DNA of 64,000 nucleotides from Erigeron canadensis (GCF_010389155.1 NC_057767.1:21835723-21899722), one strand, 5' to 3'; positions 21,868 to 35,865 are shown, numbered from the stretch's first letter. The notes: generated from the sequence alone by a model not told the origin. Translations and numbers: made by a program.

Positions 21868-23340
21868 GCATCGGTTATAAAGTGACACATCGCACATTTC
21901 TTATAGTTTGGATTTTGCCACATTGCATCCTGTTTGGATTTTGTCACGTCTTTTCCTTTTTTAGTTTTGTTTTTCCTTTTCGGATTTTTTATTACGGGTT
22001 ACTTCTTTTGTTTTTTTCACACTTTTTATTTGTCATTCAACCTTATTGTGATACACACCATACCACTACTTGCATTTTCCTATATCGCATCCACTTGATA
22101 TCTGAATTAATATATTAATACTTTTGTCATATCACAACCCGTTCAGGTTTCTACTACGGGTTACGTTTTGGTTTCTTGCATACTTTTAAACAAACATATT
22201 AATGTCAAAATTATTTTTAATTAAGCTGTCGAAATTTCACGACATATATACTAAAATAAGAACCGTTTCAACAAAAGAATTGAGATCCGCAACGCGGGTC
22301 CAAAATTTTCATAGTTAACACTAAATACATATATCTCTATTACATTTTTTTTGTTTGTTTCTCCCAACATTTTGAACGGCATTTTTCGATATGGTCAACT
22401 TTTCTTTTTTGGCCAAAGTTGTTTTTTTTTTCTTTTTAACTATTTTTTCATGAAAGTTGTTTTCTCAAAACATTACTTTTTAGTGTACTAGCCTATTATT
22501 GTTATAGTTAATTTTTACTTACTTCTAGTAAACTTGTTTTTTAGGATATTATTATTATTAACTAACACTATCTTATAAAACAAATCACTTCTTTTTTTCT
22601 TATATTTTCAGCTTTTGAAAAACCAAAAATGTTCATCTCCTTTAAATACATTGGAAAACTAACCACACAACCACCTTTAACATAATAATAATACCACTCC
22701 TTTTTTATTATGGTTAATTTTCAGCTTTAGATCTATCAACTTTTAAAATTATCACACAACCGCTTTTAACATCAATTAATTTTACATTCACCACCACCGT
22801 CACCGCTGACAACATTACCACCGCCATCACTACTCCCAACGTCTCTGCATTGCGCGAGCATAAGTCTATTTTAATACTAACGATTTTCGTTTTGTACATG
22901 TCAGATTCTAGTGAATTTGTCACTAATAAGGTTGACATTTTATTTAAATATTATTTAAGCTAAGTAATTTTGTTAGGATGAAATAGTTTTTGTCGATATA
23001 GTTGATTAGATATATTAATGTCATTATATTTTTGAAATAATTCTTTTTTTATTTATGTAATTTTTGGACTTTTATAAAAGACACAAGTTTTTTTTTTATT
23101 TTTACTATCACTAACAAAACAATTAATATATAAAAATAAAAAATATATATAAATTATTAAAAAAATAATTTTAGTTAATGAAATAAGACAAAAAAATATA
23201 TATATTTTATGTTGTGATTAAAAGAGAAAAAGCTAATAAATGGAGTTATTTTAATGAGATATTTAATGAATAAAAAGAATAAAGAGATATTTAATGAGAT
23301 AATTAGTTAAACTAATAATTATATAGGTGTCTAATTAACA
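21868..23340. other. AT-rich intergenic DNA
   Basis: No gene seen. It contains Helitron-like 3' end sequences near 22287 and 22855 (CTCTGCATTGCGCGAG) and A/T-rich runs. Confidence 0.5.
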
Positions 23341-23357
23341 TATGGAGGTTTCTTTAG

Positions 23358-23592
23358 TCCTTCACTACTTAGTCTAGTGGTAGGACACCCGGTTGTTATC
23401 CTCGAGGTTGCATGTTTGATTCCTACTGCAGGGTTGGCCTGTGATTATATTGAGGTATAGATCTTGTCTTTGGCGGGTCTTCGTGGAGTTTTCCGGGCGG
23501 GGGGCAGGGGGTGGGGAAGCGGGTCGTAGGTCTACGGTAACCAATCCGGATACCTGTGGTACCCGACTCCATGCCGTTCAAAAAAATATATA
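23358..23592 (+). mobile_element. tRNA-derived SINE with 17-bp target duplication
   Basis: The 5' part has RNA polymerase III boxes: A-box-like TAGTCTAGTGG and B-box-like GTTTGATTCC. The body is GC-rich and ends in A/TA-rich sequence. Flanks TATGGAGGTTTCTTTAG (23341-23357) and TATGAAGGTTTCTTTAG (23593-23609) are a target duplication with one mismatch, which fixes both ends. Confidence 0.85.
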
Positions 23593-23609
23593 TATGAAGG
23601 TTTCTTTAG

Positions 23610-24379
23610 ACACTTTCATTTGATTGTACAAGTTTGAATTTTATTTAACACAAATCGATTTACTAAATTGATTGAAATTACCAAAGTATGAATTTAGTTC
23701 ACACTTGTAAGCTGCATTATCTAAGTTCTTTTCTTTAGTTTAATGTGTGCAACTCGCCAATCTATGACATTGATATTTTTAGTACATATATTCATATATA
23801 TGTTGGGTCAAGGAGATTGAGCACAAATCTCCAACGGGAGGCACTAATAAGGATACTCCTATTATTTAGGAAGTTAGATTACTCTGAATCTGGTCCATAT
23901 TGTATTATCAAATGTTTATTAAAAATACATAAAAATTGCTATCGAATGAAGCATAACAAAAGTTTCTTACTTGATTCAAGAAATAGCACGAATGGTTGTA
24001 TATTAAGTAATAATCACTACATCCATTTCGAGATCGAAACCACACACTGCATATGGATTCACAAGGTTCCTTTCTTTTGGGAAAAACCTAGAGATCGGAT
24101 TTTAAAATGTTTTTTCTGTTTGAAAAATTTATGTTTTCGATCTAAGTTAAAATGTAGAATAAAATACAACTTGTATAAAGTTTTATACTAGATAGATTAT
24201 TAGCGAATAATTTTTATTTTATTTCTAAAGCATAAGCTAACACACAAATTGATACAAAGAAGTCGTCTATTTTTTGAAATGTAATGGAAACATGAGATTG
24301 AGTTGTGGGGTAACAAAATAGAAAATAGAAAAATAAATCTCATGTCTTATATATCGTCACAGACCTATGTTTATATATT
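23610..24379. other. AT-rich intergenic DNA
   Basis: A 148-codon frame (23745-24191, +) has no recognisable domain and atypical codon use; I do not call it a gene. Nothing else is seen. Confidence 0.5.
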
Positions 24380-25387
24380 GAGAAATTGTCACAAATCGTC
24401 CATGTGGTTTGCTCAATTAGCATTTTCGTCCCTGTGTGTTTTTTTTCATTAGGTGTCCCTAAGGTATGCAATTTCATTGCTAACCATACATGACACTAAC
24501 AACCGTTAGTTTTTCTTCGTTAAACACCTCACGTGTATACCACGTGAGGGTATAATCGTCAATATTGTAATCACATGGACTATTTATGATAAAAACAGTG
24601 AATTTAAAGAAAATCCTTGGAAACCTTCTCCCCCACAACTCTGACCACCACCAGTGCCCAGCCGGCCACCACTTACTAGCGCCGGAAAACGAAAAAAATC
24701 ACCCCACTCTGATTACAAAAAAGTTAACATAATAATCGGGCATGAATGTCTCTTCTTATTTCTAGATCATCATGAGGTGATGGTGGTCCGGTGGTGTGTG
24801 GCTGCGAGAGAGAGAAAGAGAAGAGAAAAAAGAAATTTAGGGTTTTTAGAGGGAGGTTCGAAATGTGTATGTTTAGGAGATCATTACTTACGTTCCTTAC
24901 CTTCTTGGGATGTTATGGAGTTGTGTGGTGGCGGCTGGAAGACGGAACAACGGCGACGGCAGCGATGGCGCCACAGTGGCGGAGCAGCAGTAGTGTCGGT
25001 TGTGTGGTGGTGATGAAGTAATTAGGTCTTAGGGTTAAAGATGAAACGTTAAGTACTGTTAGCTAGGGATGATGGTCAAAGTCTTTTTCCGGTGAAAAAG
25101 AGCGGGGCAGATGGCTATGAGGGTGACCAGAAGTTTGGCCGGCAGTAGGAGTGAGAGAGGCAGAATGATAATGAGTTTTTATTACAAGTAGTCCTTGTGG
25201 TTACGAAATTGACGATTATACACTCACGCGGTAAGCACGTGAGGGGTTTAACGTAGCAAAATTAACGATTGCTAGTGTCAGGGACGGTTAGCAATAAAAA
25301 TGCATACCTCAGGAACACCTAATAAAAAAAAACAGGGACGAAAATGCTAATCGAGCAAACCACAGGAACGATTTGTGACAATTTCTC
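24380..25387. mobile_element. Mutator-like (long-TIR) non-autonomous element, 1,008 bp
   Basis: The outer 20 bp are perfect inverted repeats (GAGAAATTGTCACAAATCGT at the left, its complement ending 25387). Similarity between arms continues imperfectly for about 200 bp each side, through GCTAATYGAGCAAACCACA and GTTAGCAATAAAAATGCATACC-like blocks. The GC-richer centre (24600-25190) includes CCACCACCAGTGCCC and GGCGGCTGG stretches unlike the flanks, possibly a captured gene fragment. No transposase is present. I could not find a convincing 9-bp target duplication, so the class is tentative. Confidence 0.65.
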
Positions 25388-27319
25388 TTTGGTCCATTTA
25401 GTGTTGTAAAACTCCCATAGTCACACCGAGTACTTGTGGAATACTCACCACTCTTAGAATGTTGAGTCGAGCTGACTCAGATGAGTACATTAAGTATTCC
25501 CTGTCCAAGACATTTTAACTCATCGAGTATTCTCTGCATATTTTCGAATACTTACAACTTCCTATTTAGCTGAGTTGTTTTTAAATAAACATAAATCTCA
25601 CAATGATAAGAAAGTTATATTAATATTACCTGTAATATTTATGTTAAAAGTTAAGGAAAATATAATCTAAGTAAAACCAAATAAGTTCAACTAACAATAG
25701 AAAAAGAAGCCTCAATTTTGAGGTAAACAAAATAAATTTGGAAAATACATAAATAAATACATTACCTAAATTAACATGTAATTTCACAATACATTTATAT
25801 TAAACAACTCTTTATTCTGTTTTTATTTATTTATTTATTTAAGTATTGATGATGAAACCACTGATTCTCAATGGTCCTTACTTCCATTTTGAGACGGATG
25901 TAACCGCATTGATTACAGGGAAAATCCTTAGGGGTTGTTTGGTTCATAAAATGTAAGTTCCAACTCAGGAGATAGTATTATTGAAGACACTTCTATATCG
26001 ATGGTGAGAGTCTTTGCATTATGTTCACTGGACTTGTTTGGAGCCAGTACCAGTGAACGATATACCAAGAACTGATGTAATTACTTATTTAGGTGACAAG
26101 TTAAATAAGTAAATGGCAATGCAATAAAAATAAATACATGTAAACTGGTGAGACCAAGTTGTAATTTTTCAATGTATTATATTTATTGTATTAAATAAAA
26201 TACAAGGTCATTGTTGCGGAACCAAGATAATACAAACATATATAAATATCCTAACAACCTAAAAATACAATTGATCTACACTTCAAAATTCTCTTAACAA
26301 TCAAAACACTTAAAGTTGTGAAATGTTCCTTTTTGCGATTGAGAGAATATTGCACAAGTTCACCAAGAAAATGCAAAGTCTGGTTTTATCATAGACAAAT
26401 AATATTTTCTCAGTAATATAGTATAAAGGTAAAAGGTCTCACGCGTAATCAGTGTAAAGCTTTGTAAGTATTTTACGATGGTCTATGTTTCATCTAATTA
26501 ATAAACTAAAGTTAAAAGTTTAATGAGTGTTTATTAATTAAAAGAGAAGGATTAAAGTGTACATTGGAAAGTTTCCTAATTATACACTAATAAAGGGGCC
26601 CGAAAATTTCATGGTTTTTCTAAGCCTTGACTAAACTTGTTCATTAAGTTTAAAACCTTAACTTATTATCCCTATATATATGGATTAAGGTTTAAGTGTT
26701 TTGTAAAACGATCTACCAATATATATATATATATAACAAGGTCCTAAATTCATTCATAAACAAAATAGAAACCCTTAGATGAATTTCATCTTTAATTTAG
26801 AACCGTTAGATCAAATTTAATTATTTCAACTTTATTTAATGACAATATTAATACTTTTACTTTACATGGTTAGACAAAAACCCCCCCTTTAAATCCTAAG
26901 TCATAAAATAATATTGTATACGTACAGCTAAATTTCATTTTTGCATCACATGTACCATACATAAATAATTTTAAATAAATAATAATAATTAAAAACCCTT
27001 GACCAACTATCTCATAAAAATCGACATATGCATCAATTTCATTACTTGCTTTTCATGGTTCTTAGTTTTTCAAATTCTCCCTTTGCATTATTTTTGCGAC
27101 CTTCCCTTTCTTCTCCAAAATGGATGATGGCTGTTTTATCTTTGATTCTTAATTTGTACCGTGTGATTGTGAGATGAATATCATTACGATTTAGTACAGT
27201 ACTATAACTATTTTATATTTTTAAGATATATTATATTAAACCTGGAAATAATTTTTAAAACATTTAATATCTTCGTAAGCCTTAAAAGCTTTGATGTATG
27301 GATTATATGTTTGAGTACA
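25388..27319. other. AT-rich intergenic DNA with small repeat traces
   Basis: No gene seen. GAGTACTTGTGGAATACTCA and CATCGAGTATTC words at 25400-25560 suggest a small foldback element, and GGGGTTGTTTGGTTCAT at 25932 resembles a hAT-type MITE end. Confidence 0.4.
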
Positions 27320-27650
27320 CTAGCACAGTACCTGCATAATGCGGCGGTGGTTGTGGCAGCAATAGTGTGGTGGTGGAAAAGTCCATAACAATTAATAAAG
27401 TAGTTTATGACATATTGAAGATAAAAACTAATTTGTATATAGTTGTGATGCTTTTATACGGTACTCGAATAATACGACGACGGTGATGGTGGCGATGACT
27501 AGTAGTAGTGGTGACGAATGATGGTGGTGGTGGCGGTATCAAGTGGTGTAGCTAATTGATGTGAAAGATTAGTGGATATATTTTAAAAGTAAAAAGACCG
27601 GTGGCGTAATTTAATCATCAAATTTATATAGGTAAATTTCCTTATCCTAA
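27320..27650 (-). mobile_element. Helitron 3'-end copies (two overlapping relics)
   Basis: On the minus strand the sequence ends in CCGCATTATGCAGG, then GTACTGTGCTAG at 27320, followed by T, as expected of a Helitron end. A second damaged copy lies near 27455-27560. 5' ends are not resolved. Confidence 0.5.
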
Positions 27651-30600
27651 AAAATGTAACTTTTTTAGAATTAGTGATATATTTCTTTTTACAACGAATA
27701 AGTTGTTAATAGTTTATTTAGATTTTGAGATAGTCGTTATTGGAATTGATCAAATTCAAAAAGTCCATAACAACTAACAAAGTGGTTTATGACATTTTGA
27801 TGATAGAAAAGTTTTAAACTATTCAATTATTTATATAGTTTAAGACAGCAGTGATGGTGACGATGACCGGTGGTGATGACATCAACTGGTAATAGTGGTG
27901 GCGAATGATGGTGGTATACTTTAGTCATTAAATTTATATAGGTAAATTTCTTTATCCTGGAAAATGTCGTTTTTCTAAAGGGGCTGATATATTATTATTT
28001 TGTTGGACAACGAGTTTATAGTTAGTTAACAATTAGAATTTGAGACACCACAGTAACATCCAATTGGGTAATATGTGAAGTTTGAATCACACATGTTTGG
28101 GATGAAACCAAGACTATCGGAACCCCCACCCCCCACCATCGCGAAATAATTCACTCCTATTAATTCTCAATAAATTAATATTCTGATAAATTTTGTAGTT
28201 TGCGTAGTCCCAACTTAAGAGAATTAATATAAATTGACACTCGATAAATCAATATAATATCTTGGTCCAACACTGTGACTAATATAGTTATCCATCTTAA
28301 GGAAGTCAAATCTATGTTCGGTTGTTAATTATATGCGTTAAAAAAATCTGGTTATCTTGATTTTCAATATATTGATCACTTAATAAATAATTTTTAAAAT
28401 TTTACTAATAGTTTATTGAAACATAAAATAATATGTTTTTATTTATATAAAGATATTTGTAGGATTAGTTTATATCTTAACTTTAATTGTAAGCACGATA
28501 GTAAAACTTTGTTTATTTTTTAAACTAACTCATTTTAGTATTAATTAAACTTGACTTTCTTTTGAACCATTATACTAATTAAAATATTATCAACATTTCT
28601 TTTATCTATATTTATCAATTTACAATATCATGGAATGATAATTTGTTACAAATTATACATGTCTACTCGCGTATTACGCGATATATATATATATATATAT
28701 ATATCTACGTTAAATTTAGGTTAAAAATAAAAATAATATTAAGAATTTAAAAGGAAAACATATACGTTGGTATCTTATTCAAGTTTTACAAAATTAATTA
28801 AATAAACAAAATAAGATATTAATATTGTATCACTAAAATATTATAATGGGGAGGGAGATTCATTCGCTCTTTGCGTACGTAAGAATAGAGAAACCATTGT
28901 TTAAACTATAATTTTAAATTTTGCCACTGGACGGTAATATTATACAAGTAATGATTAAACGAAGATATTATAATTAGTAGATAATATATGTTATTTTTAA
29001 TACTTATAGACCATTAAACACTATAATGTAATAAATTTATTAGAAAATATCATAGAAACATGATTACTAAATATTTTCGAATTTTATATTACACATATAG
29101 CTACTTAAAAGAATTTGTTTTAACAATAAAATGCTACATAGTAAAAATCTTACTTGCAAAAGAAAATGAATGTCACGTAAGTTATATAGAAAAAAATGAT
29201 AAATAATTTGGCTTTACCCCCGACCTAACAAATATTTTCTAAGGATTATGCTAAAAAGATTGACAACTAAAAATGTCATGTATGATTTATTGAGATGAGT
29301 ATACATAAAAATAACATTTATTTTAAATTTAAATAAGAGTTATTTAACTAACAATGGACAAATAAGCAAAAATTTTACTTGTAATTCAATTTACAAATAT
29401 GCTATTTAAACTTTAAAGTAGAGAAACTAATAATAATAACTACTTTTAATGTATATTCATGAAGAAAAAAAACTAATTCTTTTCGACATATTAATATCAT
29501 TATCATGTATTTTTTTTCCGATCTATTATTATCATTTGTATTTTATTTTATTACATTTTATCTTTATAAATATATTGTTCAAATGGTAAAGTTCTTCCAA
29601 CATAATAATTAATAAAATACTTATTTTAATATAAATTCAAATAAACTATATGCCACAATTTATACTAAAATAATATAAAAAAAAAGTACTTAAAAATCAT
29701 AAAATTTTGAATAGTTAATAAGAAAGGGTTTGAATAAAATAATTCATATAAGTCATAGATATGAAAGGCTTAAAATCGACTCAACTCAAACTTAGGTAAA
29801 AGATGTCATTATCTATATATAAAAGAGAGTCTTAAATTATACTCGTACAATGGAGAAACAATGACCATTAGATGAGTTTCCATTTTTAAAGCACGGTACA
29901 TGCGCAATGCAGCGGTGATGATTGTGAGGGCGGTCTGGTGGTGTAATTAGTGACGGACGGTGATGTCGCAACTATTGGTTATGGTGGCGGTGTCGAGTGG
30001 TATAGGTTGATGTAAATGTAATTGATCTAAATGGGTATGAAAATATTCTAAAAGATAAGAGATTAATGGTGTAAATTGACTTTATAATTGGTCAAACACA
30101 ATATCAGTCATTATACTTTTTAGTTTAGACAAATTATAAATCAAAACTTAAACGATAAAATAATAATAACTATTTTCTAATGTATATTCATGCGCTAATT
30201 CATATTAATCTATAATAATCATAATCATGCATTATTTCATTTAAATCTATTATTATCATTTGTATTTTATTTTATCTTTTATATATTTATTGTTTAAATG
30301 GTAAAGTTTTTCCATATTGTAACTAATAAACAGATGTATATAAATTCACATAACTTATTTGGTGTAATTTATTAAAAAATAATATAAAAAGACTAAATAT
30401 ACTAAAAAAAAAAAGTTGAAAAAAACAAACAAACCATGACTTAATAAGAAAATTAAAAGGAATAAACGATTAGAGCTAGGAATCACAATGAAAATTGTTT
30501 TGAGGTTCGGGTTAAGAAAATATAATCTATTAAAAATAAAGAATCAAAAAAACTGTAGATTAAGCTCATAAAAATACTTTAAAACTTAAAGTTGAGTTTT

Positions 30601-32140
30601 TTTATTAAATCACAATAAACTTTTCATACAGATTTCGAATGATAGGTAAAAAAAGGGTTTGGAAAAAATAGTTCATTCAATCCATAGTATAAAGAGCTTA
30701 AAATCGACTTAACTCAAACTTAAGTGAAAAATGACATCATTTATATATAAGAGAGTATCAAATTATTAATTAGAATAACAATGATCATTATATGAATTTC
30801 AAATTTTAGTTACAATGTTTAGATCAAAATGATGATTCACATTGACTTTAAAATTGATTTAACACAACATTAGTTTTTTCTACTTTATATTTTAAACAAA
30901 ATATAACTTTGCATATTTACATTTATTAATGTATGATAATTAAAATAAAAAAATATATATAAATGTAGAAAATGTTTCAAAAGAGTAAAATTTATCTATA
31001 AAATTAATTTGTAAATTTTGACTTTATGTTATGCATATATCAACTGAAACTAAATTTGTATCTATAACGAATAAGTTAAGGCTAAGTTAAGTTTAAGCAA
31101 GTTAATTTCAAATTTCACCAAATAAAATAGCTCTAATATTTTTGTGTACATGTTAAAATGTATACCATGAAATTATAAATGTTGACCTTGTATTTTAATT
31201 TTAAGTTTCAAACTTAACCCTTAAATTTGATTACATGAAACCAATATTTTCTATCTATATTAAATAGAAGAATAAATAATATGTTAAAAACATATATTTA
31301 TATGATTTTTCTTATTTAACATCAAATAGCTCATCTTATGTAAAAAATCAAATATTTATATATAAAATCAAATATTTATTAAATTTTTTATTTATATCAA
31401 ATAATATGGTCATGAAATAATAACATGTTATATATCTACTCGCATCTTACGCGGGTCAATAATCTAGTTAAGATTGTAAAATCCCTAAAAATCTCCTCTC
31501 TTCTCCCCTTTAGTTCGGCCGAACCCCTTTAAAGTTTGAAGGGTGTTCGTTATGTGCCATTCGAATGATCTGCAACTTGCATAATTAAAGTTTAGCATTA
31601 ATTGTGGTCTAATTTGTTTGGTAGCAACAAATGGTTTTTTGGTACATAGGGGTTTCGACATTAGGGAGAAATACAACGGGCTTGTAAGTTTGTGATCGGT
31701 AACTAGCATACATTATAGGGGTGTCAACTGTGCGATCGTAGAGGGGTTTTGCTTTAAACCCTAACTAATAATAATCTTATTATTAATAATATTATGGAAG
31801 CTTTGTGCAAGGATCTGGGTAAAGTATTCACTGGGCTTCGCTTCCATGAATGATTTTCTTTCTTCCACTTATTTTGTTCTACTTCAACTGGAATGATATT
31901 AGTTCTGGTCAGATCTCAAGTGAAACTCCAATGGCATTAATTGTACACAGGTCATTGTACTTGTATTATTACTAGACAAATCTTGCAAACTCTAGTGTGC
32001 ACTGGAGTTGCTCTAATTTCACTGAAAAACTGGACTTACACAATATTTCTTAAAAAATTGAAATATTTCATAGAAATTGAAATTTGAAAGTTTTAAAATT
32101 GATTATGTGTTTGGTTAACAAAATTAAATGGAATTTAGTT
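27651..32140. other. AT-rich intergenic DNA with decayed Helitron pieces
   Basis: No gene seen over about 4.5 kb. Helitron-end-like sequences occur near 28664 (CTCGCGTATTACGCG, then a TA run), 29890 (minus strand) and 31436-31467 (CGCATCTTACGCGGG, CTAG at 31464-31467, then T). The rest is A/T-rich with long homopurine and homopyrimidine runs. Confidence 0.45.
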
Positions 32141-32149
32141 AAAGAACGA

Positions 32150-32945
32150 GATATGTCATCCGGGCGTTGCCCCGGGAGACATGACGTGTGTGGTAGTCTT
32201 TCTTTTTAAGAAAATATTCTAAATTTATTAAGAAAATGGTATTAGGAGAAATGACGAAATTTGATACATAAACGGCGCTCTTATAAAATTGACAAAATGT
32301 GTTGCGATCATAATACAAATAATAATAGGAAAAAGATGAATTTGATATATTAATTTCTTTCTACCATTTTCTAACCAAAATATTACATGTTCCTTTAAAA
32401 AGTTTGTGTGGAAACAAAAAGGGTTTAATGGATGCCTACAATTTAAAATAGAATCCTTAGTACAAAATGTAAGAGATCAAAATTTTTGGTGTAAATGTAT
32501 TTTAAAGAAATAAAATTAAAAAAATTTACAAAGACTAGCACGTTACCCGCGCAATGCGGCGGTGGTCGTGACAATGTCGTTGTAGTGGGGGGCCGAGTGT
32601 TGATGGTGGAGATGGCGTCGAGTGGTGTGGATAATTGATGTAAATGGTTAATGAAAATATACTACAGAATAAAGGATTGGTAGTGTAAATTAATCATTAA
32701 TGTTATGGGGTAGTGTATGTTAAAATATTTTAAGGAGTGTTAAGTGAAAATATTACATATTTTCAACATTTCCATAAATAAAAGGGGCTATTTCTTTTAT
32801 AATATAGTATAGATAATAAATGTATAATGAGGAAAAAAAAGTTAAGCATGTAAAAAATGTAAGTTAAAAATAATAATTAGAAAATAATGGACATGTGGGG
32901 CCTACAAAAAAATAAAAGAAAAAGTTACTATTCTTTGCACAAATC
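32150..32945. repeat. CCCGGGAGACAT-type repeat, copy 1
   Basis: Starts with CCGGGCGTTGCCCCGGGAG at 32161 and shares with copy 2 (32946-36870) the blocks GGTATTAGGAGAAATGACG, CGGCGCTCTTATAAAA, AATAATAG and, near its end, AAAGTTACTATTCTTT. It is interrupted by a Helitron at 32535-32813. The GC-rich hairpin suggests a Helitron-like terminus, but no CTRR end was confirmed. Confidence 0.5.
32535..32813 (-). mobile_element. Small non-autonomous Helitron, 279 bp
   Basis: Read on the minus strand: starts TCTATACTATATTATAAAAG, ends with hairpin CCGC-ATTGC-GCGG, then GTAACGTGCTAG. The flanking bases are A before and T after, the Helitron target. No coding capacity. Nearly identical 5' ends are seen at 57191 and 56650. 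Confidence 0.8.
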
Positions 32946-33053
32946 CCAATACGACCCGGGAGACATTACGTATGTGGATGCTTTTAAAAAAATTACTTCA
33001 ATTTATTAAGATAATTGTATTAGGAGAAATAACGAAATACGTATATAAATAAA

Positions 33054-35865
33054 TGTAACACCGCGCTAAAGCGGAATATACGGGATGCACAGATAAGCAC
33101 AATTGTATACAGTACAAGTTCCAACACAGCCAATAACATTAAAAAGAGAAGAAATATAATAGTTATTACAGAACATGGGATATACCCAGAATAGTCAAAT
33201 CAAAAGACAGAACAAATGTCTTTAAGTATCAAGTCTGAACTGAACAAGCAAAGGAAAGGTCTTCACAACTTCTGATCTTGAATGCTCGAACAATCACCAA
33301 ATGAATGAACTTAAAAGAGGAAGACTCCTATGCTAAAGACCTATTTAGCCTAGCCTGAAAAGCATGTAAGTTCAAAAGGTCAACTACAAAAGTAGTTGGT
33401 GAGATTCACGTAAAGTACTAATTAGTATACATATAATAATATGTATAGTAAGAACAAGGTCATAAGATCTTTACGTTTAGCAAAAGTACTTTCTAATAGT
33501 AAGAACATGTACAGGAACAAATATTGCACGATAAATGTAATGTCACTGCTAACCCGATTGGCTAGAACTGAACTGTAATGTAGAGATATGCTCATAATAA
33601 TCAAGTACGTCAAGTAAGATCTAGATTAGAACAAGAACAAATAATATGCATTCTCTAGAACTGCGGAGAATGAGGGTGGGCCTACCCTAAACAGCGCTGT
33701 CCATAATTACCTACGGTTCAATCCCTGAACTATGGGATATGAATAGATAGCAGTGAACAAAAACTGAACAATACAAGTAAGAACTAGAACATGATAATGA
33801 ACAAGTACAGTAGTATGAATGTATTTAAGGATCTTGCCTATTCAAGACTTAAATACTCTTTTAAACAGTTAAAAATCATATCATGAGTATCTCATAAGTT
33901 CGTAAAATAGTTCAAGAACATATGTACAAGTACGAAACAGTTTTCATGCTTTTCAGTCCCCGATAAAAGAACTTGAACAAAATGTACGAAAGGGGGATTA
34001 GTGAACTCACAGTGGTCTGGTATAAGCACAGTTTATAAGCACAGAGAACAAGTACAGAGATAGATAAGTTGTATCTATCAAAATCCAAGCACGTCTTGAT
34101 GGAAGCCTAAGTACATGTCATTGATCATTAATAAGTACGTATATTAGTTCATGTGATTAATTAATCATTGAGATATCCTTGATGAACTGATGATTTGGCC
34201 CTTGATGATCTTAGAACGTTTTGACTTAAAATTTTGAATGACCTTTAAGTACTCGAACTGGACTCGATCTGAACGTCTTTGAACTCACACATATGTAATT
34301 ATAATGTTAATTAGTTGAACGTGTATGTAATAATGAACTTTAGCCTTAAGAACTTAATTTGATTGTTCATAGAACTTGCACTTTAATGATTACGATGAAT
34401 CATGACTTTAATGTACTCGATTAGGGTTCGCACAATGTACATAGTTCTAGATCGTTTTAGGAACTAGCTTCACTGTCAAAACATAGCCTTGAATGTGATT
34501 AATCAAAAGGTAATGAAACTAAGGATTGATTTGGTGATTAAGTACATGATTAGATCGTTTGAAGTTTAAGTATAATAGTTGTAGATGCAAGATCGTTTTA
34601 GGGTTTTGAAGTCCAAGATCGTCCCACTTGCTTGATCAAGATCGTTTCATGGTTGCATAGGTTCAAGATCATTTCATGATCACTCAGGCTCAAGATCATT
34701 TCAGTAGGCAAGGCTCAAGATCGTTTTAGTAGACTAGCTCAGGATCGTTTTAAGGGATTGGTTCAAGATCGTCTTGGTTACCTAGACCAAGATCGTTTCA
34801 AGGTTTAAAGAACACGAACAAGAACAATGGTACAAGGTTCATTCTAGTTCAAGAACAAGTGTTTGAGCGAAACCGATCCAAAGGATTAGTTACCCAGTAA
34901 GTGTACCAACAACATCACAACACAACACACAATCAAACGAGCATGCACAAGTACAAGATAGGCTGCCCTAGGACGATCTAGGCTTCAAGATCGTCCTAGC
35001 AGAATCGTTCTAGGCCCAAGAACAGGTACGAGCACGACAATAAGGTCTAGATCGATTTCATGACTCGTTTGGACATAACACTAGTACTTATATGCACAAT
35101 AACACTAACCAATAACACTTTTAATGATTTCCAAGATCAAATATAACATGAACAAGTTGTGACTTCAAGAACAAGTTGTACCTTCACTTTCAAAAATGGG
35201 TTTTGTAGATTGTTATGACCCAAATTTGTTCACACAAATGTGGTTAAACACATTTAGACACAAACCCCTTAACCATTAACACGTTTTTCATTCAAAAATT
35301 GGACCAAATCATCAAAAACATGAACTTGAAAAAGTACACTTTTAATTTGATCAAAAACTCATCAAATGTTGTTGTTACCTGAGAAATGATTCAAGAAGTG
35401 TGTTTTGATTATCACAAGGATGTTAAAAGTACAAACGATTTCGATTAAATATATCAAAATCAAAAGATGCTCTTGTGTGTGTTTTATGGTGGCTGAGTGT
35501 GTGTTTTAGTGAGAGAGTGGTGAGATGGAGAAGATGAAGAGAATGGGGGTTTCTCTCTCTAACTCTCTATTTGTAGTTTTCCAATATTAAATGAACTTAA
35601 TAAGTGCAAGGACTATTTGCGAACATCTTAAAATAGAACTTTTATGAACACGAACGTTTACGAACCGAACATTAATATTTCATCGTATTTTAAGCATAAA
35701 CTCGTCATATAATCAAGATTTAAGATCAAATTGACCTTCATATAAGCACATATTTTTGGTCTAAAGCACGTCAAGAACTTAAATAAATTGAACTCTCTAG
35801 CCGTTCTAATGGCGGAAGTACGATTCAAAGAACTTATTTAGAACATTTCTAAGACGGTTGTTACA
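33054..35865 (-). repeat. Solo LTR, 2,812 bp, with 5-bp target duplication
   Basis: Ends TGTAACA (33054) and TGTTACA (35865) are perfect inverted repeats, and ATAAA flanks both sides (33049-33053, 35866-35870). No internal retroelement genes are present, so this is what remains after LTR-LTR recombination. Orientation is inferred as minus: the minus strand shows CTACAAATAGAGAG near 35565-35580, similar to a TATA region followed by a CT-rich leader. It contains a tandem motif array at 34587-34800 and a CCGC-GCTAAA-GCGG hairpin beside the left end. Confidence 0.85.
34587..34800. repeat. CAAGATCGTTT motif array, 9 copies, about 25-bp period
   Basis: GATC centres at about 34591, 34617, 34640, 34667, 34694, 34719, 34743, 34767 and 34791. 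The shared core is (T)CAAGATCGTTTYA; the bases between differ in part. Isolated copies lie at 34449, 34553, 34978 and 34998. No ORF explains it. Confidence 0.8.

Noticed and set aside
23745..24191. 148-codon frame, possible small gene
   Set aside because: No recognisable domain, no promoter or splice signals, composition like surrounding AT-rich DNA.
24654..25013. 119-codon frame in the long-TIR element
   Set aside because: Starts and ends arbitrarily, no domain; more likely part of a captured non-coding or leader fragment.
28680..28705. TA run as an origin or special structure
   Set aside because: An ordinary (TA)n microsatellite; several occur in the window.
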